Shown here: piece after piece, positions 19,214-28,317 of the stretch
Layout of the letters: every line of letters begins with the position of its first letter
Position numbering within the stretch: position 1 is the stretch's first letter
Origin: Pseudidiomarina marina
GTDB lineage: Bacteria; Pseudomonadota; Gammaproteobacteria; Enterobacterales; Alteromonadaceae
Direction of reading: 5' to 3'
Length of the DNA stretch: 64,000 nucleotides
Assembly: GCF_003987045.1 (NCBI RefSeq)
Contig: NZ_PIPZ01000001.1
Span: 62,001-126,000, forward strand
Translations under genes and position numbers: made by a program
The notes under the pieces: model-generated
What the model was told of the DNA's origin: nothing
Seen by the model: only the letters and a program-made list of their open reading frames with translations
Databases searched by the model: none

Positions 19214-19486
19214 ATGAAAACCACAATCACTTCAATCGTTGTAGCTTCTGCTTTATTGTTCGGTTCAGCGCAAGCACAAGAAAAACAAACAGACAGTAAT
19301 TTACAATTGTCTTTAAAAGAAAGCATTTCACAAGAAGTTAGCAACACGCGTCAGCAAGTTAAATCAAAAAACCAACTTGAGTTGATGCAGTATATTGCTG
19401 AAGTAAAATTTGCATTAGATCCATCACGCATGTTGACTAATGTGGCTGAAGTTGCCGTTGACTTAATTGCCGGTAACGAGGAATAA
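19214..19486 (+). CDS. Small exported protein of unknown function
   Basis: I do not recognise a family. The 90-aa product has a clear signal peptide (1-21, cleaved after AQA) and a short mature part rich in Gln, Ser, Glu and Lys, probably helical (residues ~30-65), ending in acidic GNEE. The ribosome-binding site AGGAGA is well placed before ATG 19214. It is the first gene behind a sigma-54 promoter and is followed 4 bases later by a 38-codon membrane peptide, so the pair is likely co-expressed on an activator's signal. Confidence 0.7.
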   Translation: MKTTITSIVVASALLFGSAQAQEKQTDSNLQLSLKESISQEVSNTRQQVKSKNQLELMQYIAEVKFALDPSRMLTNVAEVAVDLIAGNEE

Positions 19487-19490
19487 CAGC

Positions 19491-19607
19491 ATGTGGATGC
19501 AATCCAGTTTTCTTGTCGCGATGATGGCAGCACCAGTATTGGGTACCGTGGTTGCTGGAGCGGTCGTCATCGCTACTGCTGCGATAAGCGTCGACAAATC
19601 CGAGTGA
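19491..19607 (+). CDS. 38-aa hydrophobic membrane peptide
   Basis: An ATG at 19491 preceded by GAGGAATAAC opens a 38-codon frame starting MWMQSSFLVAMMAAPVLG; residues ~6-33 form one long hydrophobic helix (Ala, Val, Met rich) and the tail is SVDKSE. It begins 4 bases after the stop of the exported 90-aa protein with a good ribosome-binding site. It could instead be a second small secreted peptide; no homologue is known to me. Confidence 0.55.
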   Translation: MWMQSSFLVAMMAAPVLGTVVAGAVVIATAAISVDKSE

Positions 19608-19673
19608 ATACAACATAAACATGTGGTAGGCTGATTTTCACCGTTAATTCTTATAATAAGAGGAAGTTACTGC

Positions 19674-20873
19674 GTGAATAAGCCACTTATGTTGGGTTTG
19701 GTTGGCGCCCTGAGTCTAACAACTATTGCCACAGCACAAGAATACACAGCGAGTGACAAAGCGCATGAAATTGCGCAGAAGAATTTAATTATTGATACAC
19801 ACATTGATGTGCCATATCGATTAAATAACGATTGGGAAGATGTTTCACGCGCAACACAACGTGGTGACTTCGACTACCCTCGTGCAAAGCAGGGCGGTTT
19901 GAATGTTCCGTTCATGTCGATTTATATTCCAGCGCAATTAGAACAAACGCCAGGAGCTAGCTATCAATTAGCGCATCAGCTTATTGATAGTATGGAAGCC
20001 TTAGCTTGGCGAGCCCCGCAAAAATTTGCTATGGCATATAGTGTCGATCAAGTGATGCAGCAACAAGAGCGCGGCGTTATTTCTTTAGCCCTTGGTATGG
20101 AAAACGGTTCGCCAATTGAAGGCGACTTAAACAACCTCCACGAATTCTATAACCGAGGTATTCGCTATATTACCTTGGCACACAGCCAGTCGAATCACAT
20201 CTCAGATTCATCATACGATATTCGCCGTCAATGGAATGGCTTAAGTCCATTTGGCAAAGAGCTGGTAAAAGAAATGAACAACGTCGGGGTGATGATTGAT
20301 ATTTCTCACGTGTCGGACGAAGCATTCTGGCAAGCCGTCGAGCTCTCGCAAGTTCCAGTTATCGCATCGCATTCTTCGCTACGTAAATATACGCCAGGTT
20401 TTGAGCGTAATATGAGTGACGAGATGATCAAAGGCCTCGCCGAAAATGGCGGCGTTATCATGATCAACTTCGGCTCATCGTTTGTTACGCAGCAAGCAAA
20501 CCGATACGGCGATATCGTTCGTAAGCAAATTGCTGCGATCAATGAGCAATATGGAGAAGGCAGCGAGGAAGCTGAAAAGCGCATCGCTGAAGTACGCGCA
20601 AAAAATCCGTTCCCGTTCGCGACCCTTGAAGAAGTGCTGAACCATATTGACCATGTGAAAAACCTCGTTGGTATTGATTACATAGGTATTGGTTCGGATT
20701 ACGACGGTGTTGGTGACTCACTGCCGGTGGGCTTGAAGGATGTCTCAACTTATCCAAACTTGGTTCAAGGGCTTCTTGACCGGGGCTACAGTGAAGAAGA
20801 AATTGAGAAGATTCTGTATAAAAACTTTGTACGTGTGTGGCGCGAAGTAGAAGACTACGCCGCCAAACATTAA
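19674..20873 (+). CDS. Exported membrane-dipeptidase (M19 family)
   Basis: Zinc dipeptidase of the renal-dipeptidase family that cleaves dipeptides, often with a D-residue at the C-terminal side. The 399-aa protein starts with GTG at 19674 after AGAGGAAG, has a signal peptide (~1-21) and the metal-binding DTHIDVPYR pattern (His and Asp near 43 and 45), a glutamate in ALGMENGSPIEG, and later His ligands in LAHSQSNHISDSS and DISHVSDEAFW, all expected for an intact binuclear site. The IGIGSDYDGVGD motif near the C-terminus is also standard. A weak -10 like TATAAT (19652-19657) lies just upstream. Confidence 0.93.
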   Translation: MNKPLMLGLVGALSLTTIATAQEYTASDKAHEIAQKNLIIDTHIDVPYRLNNDWEDVSRATQRGDFDYPRAKQGGLNVPFMSIYIPAQLEQTPGASYQLAHQLIDSMEALAWRAPQKFAMAYSVDQVMQQQERGVISLALGMENGSPIEGDLNNLHEFYNRGIRYITLAHSQSNHISDSSYDIRRQWNGLSPFGKELVKEMNNVGVMIDISHVSDEAFWQAVELSQVPVIASHSSLRKYTPGFERNMSDEMIKGLAENGGVIMINFGSSFVTQQANRYGDIVRKQIAAINEQYGEGSEEAEKRIAEVRAKNPFPFATLEEVLNHIDHVKNLVGIDYIGIGSDYDGVGDSLPVGLKDVSTYPNLVQGLLDRGYSEEEIEKILYKNFVRVWREVEDYAAKH

Positions 20874-20876
20874 AGG

Positions 20877-21024
20877 CGTTATTGGTTATTCGTTACTCGT
20901 TATTCGAGAAAACGAAAAACCAAAAGCGTTGAATCCCGAAATCTCCGTCTCACTCCGTGAGCGGAGATTTTTCTTTTCCACGAATAACCAATAACGAATA
21001 ACCAATAACGAATAACCAATAACG
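20877..21024. repeat. Heptamer-repeat element, copy 2
   Basis: A 30-base left arm (20877-20906) of TTATTSG-type heptamers and a right array (20981-21024) of alternating CGAATAA and CCAATAA units face each other as reverse complements. The spacer again has AAAAGCGT and, in this copy, contains the terminator of the dipeptidase gene. The element starts 4 bases after the dipeptidase stop and ends just before the -35 box of the S10 operon. The interval 20874-21235 otherwise holds the S10 promoter and leader. Confidence 0.9.
20939..20976 (+). terminator. Terminator inside heptamer-repeat copy 2
   Basis: AAATCTCCG (20939-20947) pairs with CGGAGATTT (20962-20970) and, inside it, CTCAC (20949-20953) with GTGAG (20957-20961): a 14-bp stem with one bulged T and a TCC loop, followed by TTCTTTT. 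It would end the dipeptidase transcript before the S10 promoter. Confidence 0.85.
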
Positions 21025-21027
21025 ACG

Positions 21028-21055
21028 TTGCTTTTTCCCTTCAAAAGTGTATAAT
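21028..21055 (+). promoter_or_regulatory. S10 operon promoter
   Basis: TTGCTT at 21028-21033 and consensus TATAAT at 21050-21055 are 16 bases apart, predicting a start near 21062 and a leader of about 174 nt, close to the length of the E. coli S10 leader. Confidence 0.75.
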
Positions 21056-21061
21056 TCGCGG

Positions 21062-21547
<486 letters not shown>

Positions 21548-21585
21548 GCGGGCAGTAATAGGATTACACACGAGAGGTTTTAACA

Positions 21586-22230
21586 ATGGCTATTGGTCTA
21601 GTCGGTCGTAAAGTAGGAATGACTCGCGTCTTCCAAGAAGACGGCGCTTCTGTACCTGTTACTGTGATCGAAGTGACAGCAAACCGTGTGACTCAGGTTA
21701 AATCTGAGGAAACTGACGGTTATCGCGCGCTTCAAGTGACTACAGGTACTAAAAAAGCAAACCGCGTTACTAAACCACTTGCTGGTCACTTCGCGAAAGC
21801 GGGTGTTGAAGCAGGTCGCGGTCTCTGGGAATTCCGCCTAGAGAGCGGTGAAGGTGAAGATTTTGCAGTAGGTTCTGAAATCACTGTTGAGATTTTTGCA
21901 GACACCAAACAAGTAGACGTTACCGGTACCTCAAAAGGTAAAGGTTTCCAAGGTGCTGTTAAGCGCTGGAATTTCCGTACTCAGGACGCTACCCATGGTA
22001 ACTCGTTGTCGCATCGTGCGCCGGGTTCTATTGGTCAAAACCAGTCTCCTGGTCGGGTATTCAAAGGCAAGAAGATGGCAGGTCAAATGGGTAACAAGCA
22101 AGTAACTGTACAAACGCTTGACGTTGTACGTGTTGACGCAGAGCGTGGCTTGTTGCTGATTCGCGGTGCTGTCCCTGGTGCTATTGGTGGCGATGTAATC
22201 GTCAAGCCAGCAGTCAAGGCTAAGGCGTAA
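21586..22230 (+). CDS. rplC: 50S ribosomal protein L3
   Basis: The 214-aa protein starts [20 protein letters not shown] and carries the [24 protein letters not shown]-type extension that reaches the peptidyl-transferase centre, including the Gln that PrmB methylates in E. coli. Second gene of the S10 operon, with GAGAGG before the ATG. Confidence 0.98.
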   Translation: MAIGLVGRKVGMTRVFQEDGASVPVTVIEVTANRVTQVKSEETDGYRALQVTTGTKKANRVTKPLAGHFAKAGVEAGRGLWEFRLESGEGEDFAVGSEITVEIFADTKQVDVTGTSKGKGFQGAVKRWNFRTQDATHGNSLSHRAPGSIGQNQSPGRVFKGKKMAGQMGNKQVTVQTLDVVRVDAERGLLLIRGAVPGAIGGDVIVKPAVKAKA

Positions 22231-22248
22231 CGTCTGAGGAGAATGGTG

Positions 22249-22854
22249 ATGGAATTAACATTAAAAGACGCAAAAGGCGCTCTTGAAGTTTCCGAAGCTA
22301 CCTTTGGACGTGAGTTCAACGAAGCTCTGATTCATCAGGTAGTCGTTGCTTATGCTGCGGGCGCTCGTCAGGGCACCAAAGCACAAAAGACGCGTTCTGA
22401 AGTATCTGGCGGTGGCAAAAAGCCATGGCGTCAGAAGGGTACTGGCCGCGCTCGCGCAGGTACTATCCGTAGCCCAATTTGGCGCTCTGGTGGTACTACG
22501 TTTGCAGCGAAACCACGCAGCCACGACCAAAAAGTAAATAAGAAAATGTACCGCGGTGCGATGAAAAGCATCTTGTCTGAACTTGTTCGTCAAGACCGTT
22601 TAATCGTGGTAGAGAAGTTTGGTGTTGAATCACCAAAAACTAAAGCATTAGCAGCTCAGCTGAAGTCAATGGATTTGAACGACGTTCTTATCGTGACTAA
22701 AGAAGTTGACGAGAACTTGTTCTTAGCCGCACGTAACTTGCACAAAGTTGACGTTCGCGACGTTCAAGGTCTTGACCCTGTAAGCTTGATTGCTTTTGAA
22801 AAAGTTTTGATGACTGCTGACGCAGTGAAGCAAATCGAGGAGGTATTATCATGA
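22249..22854 (+). CDS. rplD: 50S ribosomal protein L4
   Basis: The 201-aa form starting [16 protein letters not shown] is preferred because TGAGGA (22235-22240) lies 8 bases before ATG 22249; an upstream in-frame ATG at 22243 would add only MV. The loop [18 protein letters not shown] that lines the exit tunnel is intact. In E. coli L4 also represses its own operon through the S10 leader. Its stop overlaps the rplW start by 4 bases (ATGA). Confidence 0.98.
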   Translation: MELTLKDAKGALEVSEATFGREFNEALIHQVVVAYAAGARQGTKAQKTRSEVSGGGKKPWRQKGTGRARAGTIRSPIWRSGGTTFAAKPRSHDQKVNKKMYRGAMKSILSELVRQDRLIVVEKFGVESPKTKALAAQLKSMDLNDVLIVTKEVDENLFLAARNLHKVDVRDVQGLDPVSLIAFEKVLMTADAVKQIEEVLS

Positions 22855-23153
22855 TGCGCGAAGAACGTTTGCTGACTGTAATTCTGGCTCCTCACGTTTC
22901 TGAAAAGTCGACTGTGACTGCAGAAACAGCTAACACTGTCGTGTTCAAAGTAGCGAAAGACGCCACTAAACCGCAAATTAAAGCAGCTGTAGAAAAGTTG
23001 TTTGAAGTTGAGGTTGATAGCGTTCGCACTGTGAACGTAAAAGGCAAAACCAAACGTACCGGCATGCGCTTCGGTAAGCGCAGCGACTGGAAAAAAGCGT
23101 ATGTCACCCTGAAAGAAGGTGCGGACATCGACTTCGTCGGCGGCGCTGAGTAA
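22851..23153 (+). CDS. rplW: 50S ribosomal protein L23
   Basis: The 100-aa protein starts [20 protein letters not shown], equivalent to the MIREERLL start of E. coli L23, which supports the first of two adjacent ATGs. L23 sits at the tunnel exit and docks trigger factor and SRP. It is translationally coupled to rplD. Confidence 0.97.
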   Translation: MMREERLLTVILAPHVSEKSTVTAETANTVVFKVAKDATKPQIKAAVEKLFEVEVDSVRTVNVKGKTKRTGMRFGKRSDWKKAYVTLKEGADIDFVGGAE

Positions 23154-23167
23154 CAGGAGGAATTCAC

Positions 23168-23992
23168 ATGGCATTAGTTAAGTGTAAGCCTACGTCTCCA
23201 GGTCGTCGCCACGTAGTTAAAGTGGTTAACGAAGACCTGTACAAAGGTAAGCCTTACGCCCCGTTGTTGGATAAAAACAACAAAAAAGGCGGTCGTAACA
23301 ATAATGGTCGTATTACTGTTCGTCACATCGGCGGTGGTCACAAGCATCACTACCGTATGGTCGACTTTAAACGCGACAAAGACGGTATCCCAGCGAAAGT
23401 TGAGCGTTTGGAATATGATCCAAACCGTTCAGCGAACATCGCTTTGGTTCTGTATGCAGACGGTGAGCGTCGCTACATTCTTGCTCCAAAAGGCATGAAA
23501 GCTGGCGATCAAATCGTATCTGGTTCAGATGCACCGATTAAAAGCGGTAACGCACTTCCACTGCGCAATATCCCAGTGGGTTCAGTGATTCACGCTATCG
23601 AAATGAAGCCTGGTAAAGGTGCTCAGTTGGCTCGTTCAGCTGGTGCGTCAGTACAGCTTCTAGCTCGCGATGGCGCGTACGTAACTGTACGTTTGCGTTC
23701 TGGCGAAATGCGCCGCATTCAGTCGGATTGCCGTGCAACCATCGGTGAAGTAGGTAACGCAGAGCACATGCTGCGTCAATTGGGTAAAGCTGGTGCGCAG
23801 CGCTGGCGTGGTGTTCGTCCTACCGTTCGTGGTGTGGCGATGAACCCAGTTGATCACCCACACGGTGGTGGTGAAGGTCGTACTTCTGGTGGCCGTCATC
23901 CGGTTACTCCTTGGGGTACTCCGACTAAGGGTTATAAGACCCGTAAGAACAAGCGTACTGATAAGTTCATCGTACGTCGTCGCAACAAATAA
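23168..23992 (+). CDS. rplB: 50S ribosomal protein L2
   Basis: The 274-aa protein starts [20 protein letters not shown] and contains the conserved [21 protein letters not shown] segment near the peptidyl-transferase centre, with the essential His in DHPHGGG. A strong ACAGGAGGA ribosome-binding site precedes it. Confidence 0.98.
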   Translation: MALVKCKPTSPGRRHVVKVVNEDLYKGKPYAPLLDKNNKKGGRNNNGRITVRHIGGGHKHHYRMVDFKRDKDGIPAKVERLEYDPNRSANIALVLYADGERRYILAPKGMKAGDQIVSGSDAPIKSGNALPLRNIPVGSVIHAIEMKPGKGAQLARSAGASVQLLARDGAYVTVRLRSGEMRRIQSDCRATIGEVGNAEHMLRQLGKAGAQRWRGVRPTVRGVAMNPVDHPHGGGEGRTSGGRHPVTPWGTPTKGYKTRKNKRTDKFIVRRRNK

Positions 23993-24008
23993 GAGTTGAG
24001 GATTAGAC

Positions 24009-24287
24009 ATGCCACGTTCTCTTAAAAAAGGTCCATTTATCGACCTTCACCTACTGAATAAGGTGGAGAAAGCGTTGGAAGCCGGGGACAAAAAGCCAAT
24101 TAAAACTTGGTCCCGTCGTTCAATGATTATCCCTGATATGATCGGCTTAACTATCGCTGTTCATAACGGTCGCCAGCACGTACCAGTTTTCGTTTCTGAC
24201 GAAATGATTGGTCACAAGCTTGGTGAATTCGCACCAACCCGCACTTATCGTGGCCACGCCGCTGATAAGAAAGCGAAGAAACGCTAA
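24009..24287 (+). CDS. rpsS: 30S ribosomal protein S19
   Basis: The 92-aa protein starts [20 protein letters not shown] and has [20 protein letters not shown] and [19 protein letters not shown]. It belongs to the 30S head near S13. Fifth-from-last order of the S10 operon is conserved. Confidence 0.98.
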   Translation: MPRSLKKGPFIDLHLLNKVEKALEAGDKKPIKTWSRRSMIIPDMIGLTIAVHNGRQHVPVFVSDEMIGHKLGEFAPTRTYRGHAADKKAKKR

Positions 24288-24299
24288 GGGAGACATAAG

Positions 24300-24632
24300 A
24301 TGGAAGCTATTGCTATTCACAAGTTTGCCAAGCTTTCTGCGCAAAAGGGCCGTTTGGTAGCGGATCAGATTCGCGGATTACCAGTAGCGAAAGCTCTGGA
24401 TATTCTGAACTACAGCCCTAAAGACGCAGCTGTGCTGCTGAAGAAGGTGTTGGAGTCAGCTATCGCGAATGCTGAACACAACGAAGGTGCCGACATCGAC
24501 GAGTTAAAAGTTGCTAAAGTAATGGTAGACGAAGGTCCAACCATGAAACGCATCAAGCCTCGTGCGAAAGGTCGTGCTGATCGTATCTTTAAGCGTACCA
24601 GCCACATTACTGTGGTTGTATCAGATAGCTAG
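24300..24632 (+). CDS. rplV: 50S ribosomal protein L22
   Basis: The 110-aa protein has the [21 protein letters not shown] start domain and the [21 protein letters not shown] beta-hairpin that forms the exit-tunnel constriction, where macrolide-resistance changes occur in other bacteria; no deletion is seen here. Confidence 0.98.
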   Translation: MEAIAIHKFAKLSAQKGRLVADQIRGLPVAKALDILNYSPKDAAVLLKKVLESAIANAEHNEGADIDELKVAKVMVDEGPTMKRIKPRAKGRADRIFKRTSHITVVVSDS

Positions 24633-24642
24633 GAGATAAATT

Positions 24643-25332
24643 ATGGGTCAGAAAGTACATCCTAATGGTATTCGCCTAGGTATCACCAAACCATGGAATT
24701 CAACCTGGTTCGCGAATACGAAAGATTTTGCTGATAACCTGCACAGCGATCACTTGGTTCGCAAGATGTTGAACAAAGAACTGGCTAACGCGTCAGTTTC
24801 ACGTATCGTCATCGAGCGTCCAGCGAAGAGCATCCGCGTGACTATCCACACTGCACGTCCAGGTGTTGTGATTGGTAAGAAAGGCGAAGACGTTGAGAAG
24901 TTGCGTCAAGCAGTTTCTAAACTGACTGGTGTTCCTGCGCAAATCAACATCTCAGAAGTGCGCAAGCCTGAGCTTGATTCACAACTGGTTGCTGAAAACA
25001 TCGCTGGCCAGCTAGAGCGTCGTGTCATGTTCCGTCGTGCAATGAAGCGCGCGGTTCAAAACGCCATGCGTCTTGGCGCCAAAGGTATCAAAGTTGAAGT
25101 TAGTGGCCGTTTAGGCGGCGCGGAAATCGCACGTACCGAATGGTACCGCGAAGGTCGTGTTCCATTGCACACATTGCGTGCGGATATCGACTACTCAACC
25201 GCTGAAGCTAACACCACTTACGGTATCATTGGTATCAAAGTATGGATCTTCAAAGGCGAAGTTCTTGGCGGCATGCCAGTTGCTGAAGAAAAGCCAGCAG
25301 CTCCAGCAAAACGCCCTAAAGGCCGTAAGTAA
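24643..25332 (+). CDS. rpsC: 30S ribosomal protein S3
   Basis: The 229-aa protein starts [20 protein letters not shown], has the KH-domain [12 protein letters not shown] loop and the C-terminal [20 protein letters not shown] segment at the mRNA entry channel. The tail is Pro/Ala/Lys rich. Member of the S10 operon. Confidence 0.98.
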   Translation: MGQKVHPNGIRLGITKPWNSTWFANTKDFADNLHSDHLVRKMLNKELANASVSRIVIERPAKSIRVTIHTARPGVVIGKKGEDVEKLRQAVSKLTGVPAQINISEVRKPELDSQLVAENIAGQLERRVMFRRAMKRAVQNAMRLGAKGIKVEVSGRLGGAEIARTEWYREGRVPLHTLRADIDYSTAEANTTYGIIGIKVWIFKGEVLGGMPVAEEKPAAPAKRPKGRK

Positions 25333-25343
25333 GGAGATACGAT

Positions 25344-25757
25344 ATGTTACAACCAAAGCGTACTAAATTCCGTAAGGTACACAAAGGCCGTAACCGCGGC
25401 CTGGCGCAAGCAGGTAACAAGGTCAGCTTCGGTACTTTCGGTTTGAAATCGGTTGAGCGTGGTCGTATGACTGCTCGCCAAATCGAAGCGGCTCGTCGTG
25501 CCATGACGCGTCACGTGAAACGTCAAGGTAAAATTTGGATCCGCGTGTTCCCTGACAAGCCAATCACTCAGAAGCCTCTTGAAGTGCGTATGGGTAAAGG
25601 TAAAGGTAGCGTGGAATACTGGGTAGCTCAAATTCAGCCAGGTCGTGTCCTGTATGAAATGGACGGTGTTTCGGAAGAGTTAGCGCGTGAAGCGTTTGAC
25701 CTTGCGGCACGTAAGCTGCCATTCAAAACCACCTTTGTGACTCGGACGGTGATGTAA
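25344..25757 (+). CDS. rplP: 50S ribosomal protein L16
   Basis: The 137-aa protein starts [19 protein letters not shown] and has the [20 protein letters not shown] and [13 protein letters not shown] blocks near the A-site. Its TAA stop shares one base with the rpmC ATG (25757). Confidence 0.98.
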   Translation: MLQPKRTKFRKVHKGRNRGLAQAGNKVSFGTFGLKSVERGRMTARQIEAARRAMTRHVKRQGKIWIRVFPDKPITQKPLEVRMGKGKGSVEYWVAQIQPGRVLYEMDGVSEELAREAFDLAARKLPFKTTFVTRTVM

Positions 25758-25948
25758 TGAAAGCGAACGAACTGAAAGAAAAAACCGTTGAGCAGCTGAA
25801 CGAAGAGTTGTTAGGTTTGCGTCGTGAGCAGTTTAACCTGCGCATGCAAGCAGCCACTGGTCAGCTGAATCAAACTCACATGTTGAAGCAAGTGCGTCGT
25901 GATATCGCACGTGTGAAAACTATCTTGAATCAGAAGGCAGGTGCGTAA
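25757..25948 (+). CDS. rpmC: 50S ribosomal protein L29
   Basis: The 63-aa two-helix protein [18 protein letters not shown] has the [11 protein letters not shown] motif. It is coupled by one-base overlaps to rplP before it and rpsQ after it. Confidence 0.97.
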   Translation: MKANELKEKTVEQLNEELLGLRREQFNLRMQAATGQLNQTHMLKQVRRDIARVKTILNQKAGA

Positions 25949-26211
25949 TGGCTGAAGAAAAACGTGTTCGTACTCTGCAAGGTCGTGTTACTAGCGACAA
26001 GATGGACAAGTCTATCACTGTAGCTGTAACTCGCCGTGTAAAACACCCGGTATATGGTAAGTACATTACCCGTACCACCAAGTTACACGCACACGACGAA
26101 AACAACGAGTGTAAAGCTGGCGATACCGTGATTATTCGCGAAACTCGTCCAGTATCTAAGACGAAGTCTTGGGCACTAGTTGAGATTGTAGAGCGCGCTG
26201 AAGTAATCTAA
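25948..26211 (+). CDS. rpsQ: 30S ribosomal protein S17
   Basis: The 87-aa OB-fold protein [20 protein letters not shown] has the [18 protein letters not shown] core. It is the last S10-operon gene. In most gammaproteobacteria rplN of the spc operon follows directly; here a terminator and an unrelated transporter follow. Confidence 0.98.
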   Translation: MAEEKRVRTLQGRVTSDKMDKSITVAVTRRVKHPVYGKYITRTTKLHAHDENNECKAGDTVIIRETRPVSKTKSWALVEIVERAEVI

Positions 26212-26238
26212 CCGATTACTTAATAACGTGATTAATAA

Positions 26239-26267
26239 ACGACCACCCTCGGGTGGTCGTTTTTTTT
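26239..26267 (+). terminator. Terminator after rpsQ
   Basis: ACGACCACCC at 26239-26248 pairs with GGGTGGTCGT at 26251-26260, followed by seven more Ts. A 10-bp GC-rich stem plus T run is a textbook terminator, so the S10 transcript does not continue. Confidence 0.93.
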
Positions 26268-26336
26268 GTGTTCAGGAAATTTTCTCAATCAACGCTATAA
26301 TAATCGAAAGTTTTTCAATTCAAGCAAGGACATAGA

Positions 26337-28307
26337 ATGAACGATACTAACGCTCCTGCAAGACTGAATCCCCCTGTATTCTATAGTGCGGCCGGTTTAA
26401 TCATTGTGATTTTATTATTCGCAGCCATTGTCCCAGAAACAGCGAATAGTTGGTTTCAAACCGTTCAGGCAGCCATTATTGAGAATGGTAGCTGGTTCTA
26501 TGTGCTTGCCGTCGCAATTATACTTCTGAGCGTTCTTTATCTGGGCTTTTCGAAAATGGGTGCGATTAAGCTCGGCCCTGATCACTCTGCTCCCGATTAT
26601 TCAAAAATCACCTGGTTTTCAATGTTGTTCTCCGCAGGGATGGGTATCGGTTTGATGTTTTTCGGTGTAGCCGAACCAGTGATGCACTTTTTAGCTCCGC
26701 CAGTAGCAGAGGCAGGTAGTGTCGAAGCCGCTCGTGAGGCGATGAAGATTACATTCTTCCATTGGGGCCTTCATGCTTGGGCTATCTATGCCATTGTCGC
26801 ATTAATTCTCGCCTTTTTCGCTTATCGGCATGGCTTACCGCTTACGCTTCGCTCGGCGCTTTACCCTATGATTGGTGACAGAATATATGGCCCCATCGGT
26901 CATGTTGTTGACGTGTTTGCGGTGATCGGTACCGTATTCGGGGTAGCAACATCCTTAGGTTATGGTGTGACGCAAATTAACGCTGGTATTAATTACCTAT
27001 TCGATGTTCCGGTTTCTGACACGGTACAAGTATTGCTGATTATTGGTGTAACTTTACTTGCAGTTATTTCGGTTACCACTGGTTTGGATAAAGGTATCCG
27101 TCGACTGTCCGAACTAAACATGATTCTTGCCGTGTTATTGCTGGTGTTTGTTTTGTTACTTGGGCCAACCGTATTCCTCTTACAAGCATTTGTACAAAAT
27201 ACGGGTTCATATGTGTCTGAACTCGTCAATAACACGTTTAACCTGTTTGCCTATGAAAAAACCGATTGGATTGGCGGTTGGACTGTCTTTTATTGGGGGT
27301 GGTGGCTAAGTTGGGCACCGTTCGTAGGTTTATTCATTGCGCGCGTTTCGCGTGGACGCACGATTCGTGAGTTCGTCTTAGGTGTGTTATTGGTGCCTGC
27401 CGGCTTCACGCTCATGTGGATGACATTTTTCGGTAACTCAGCCATTGATATGATTCTTAATAAGGGCGTTGTGTCGCTCGGTGAAATGGTTGAAAACGAT
27501 GTGTCGATTGCTCTATTTGCCTTTTTGGAGCAGTTTCCGTGGAGTAGTTTCTTGAGTGTGGTTGCGACGCTTATGGTTGTCGTTTTCTTTGTCACTTCAT
27601 CCGACTCGGGTTCCATGGTAGTCGATATGCTGTGCTCCAATGGTCGCGATGATACACCGGCGTGGCAACGTATATTCTGGGCGAGCGGAGAAGGAATCGT
27701 CGCTATTATTCTGCTCTTGGCTGGTGGTTTAGGCGCATTACAAACTATGACCATCGCTAGCGCGCTGCCGTTTACGATCATTCTTCTTGTGGCAACTTAT
27801 GGATTGATCCAAGCCTTACGTGTAGACGTTCATAAAAAAGATACGCTACAGAACAGCTATTTAACTGCGTCATCACAGAGCAACAAGAATTGGCGTGAAC
27901 GCTTGCACAACATTATCGACTTTCCGAGCAAGTCAGTGGGTCAGCGTTTCTTATTGCAAGTTGTTGAGCCGGCATTTAAAGATGTTGCTGAAGAAATGGA
28001 AGCAAGTGGGCTAACCGTTGTATTGCAAGTTGACGATAAGAACCTTAAGACATTTCGCGTCATTCATGGTGACGAAATCGATTTTATTTATCAAGTTGAA
28101 CTTGCCTCACATATCCAGCCAGCATTTATCTATGCCGAAGGGGAGCAAGTAGATGCCCCTGAAGAACAGAAATACTATCGCGCTGAAGTTCACCTACGTG
28201 AGGGCGGCCAAGATTACGATATTTTAGGTTGGTCACGTGATGCTGTGATAGGAGATATCATCGATCATTACCACAAACACATGCATTTCCTGCATGTTCT
28301 GCGTTAA
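26337..28307 (+). CDS. BCCT-family betaine/choline/carnitine transporter
   Basis: The 656-aa protein has the 12-helix BCCT core. Motifs include the glycine-rich SAGMGIGLMFFGVAEPVMHF (~95-115) and the Trp-rich signature WTVFYWGWWLSWAPFVG followed by FIARVSRGRTIREF (~320-350). After the core comes a ~150-residue cytosolic C-terminus (~515-656), as in BetT-type members, where the tail senses osmolarity. It would import a quaternary-ammonium osmolyte such as choline or glycine betaine with Na+ or H+; the substrate cannot be fixed from sequence. The porin gene downstream starts 10 bases later and is likely co-transcribed. Confidence 0.93.
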   Translation: MNDTNAPARLNPPVFYSAAGLIIVILLFAAIVPETANSWFQTVQAAIIENGSWFYVLAVAIILLSVLYLGFSKMGAIKLGPDHSAPDYSKITWFSMLFSAGMGIGLMFFGVAEPVMHFLAPPVAEAGSVEAAREAMKITFFHWGLHAWAIYAIVALILAFFAYRHGLPLTLRSALYPMIGDRIYGPIGHVVDVFAVIGTVFGVATSLGYGVTQINAGINYLFDVPVSDTVQVLLIIGVTLLAVISVTTGLDKGIRRLSELNMILAVLLLVFVLLLGPTVFLLQAFVQNTGSYVSELVNNTFNLFAYEKTDWIGGWTVFYWGWWLSWAPFVGLFIARVSRGRTIREFVLGVLLVPAGFTLMWMTFFGNSAIDMILNKGVVSLGEMVENDVSIALFAFLEQFPWSSFLSVVATLMVVVFFVTSSDSGSMVVDMLCSNGRDDTPAWQRIFWASGEGIVAIILLLAGGLGALQTMTIASALPFTIILLVATYGLIQALRVDVHKKDTLQNSYLTASSQSNKNWRERLHNIIDFPSKSVGQRFLLQVVEPAFKDVAEEMEASGLTVVLQVDDKNLKTFRVIHGDEIDFIYQVELASHIQPAFIYAEGEQVDAPEEQKYYRAEVHLREGGQDYDILGWSRDAVIGDIIDHYHKHMHFLHVLR

Positions 28308-28317
28308 GGAACAGACT

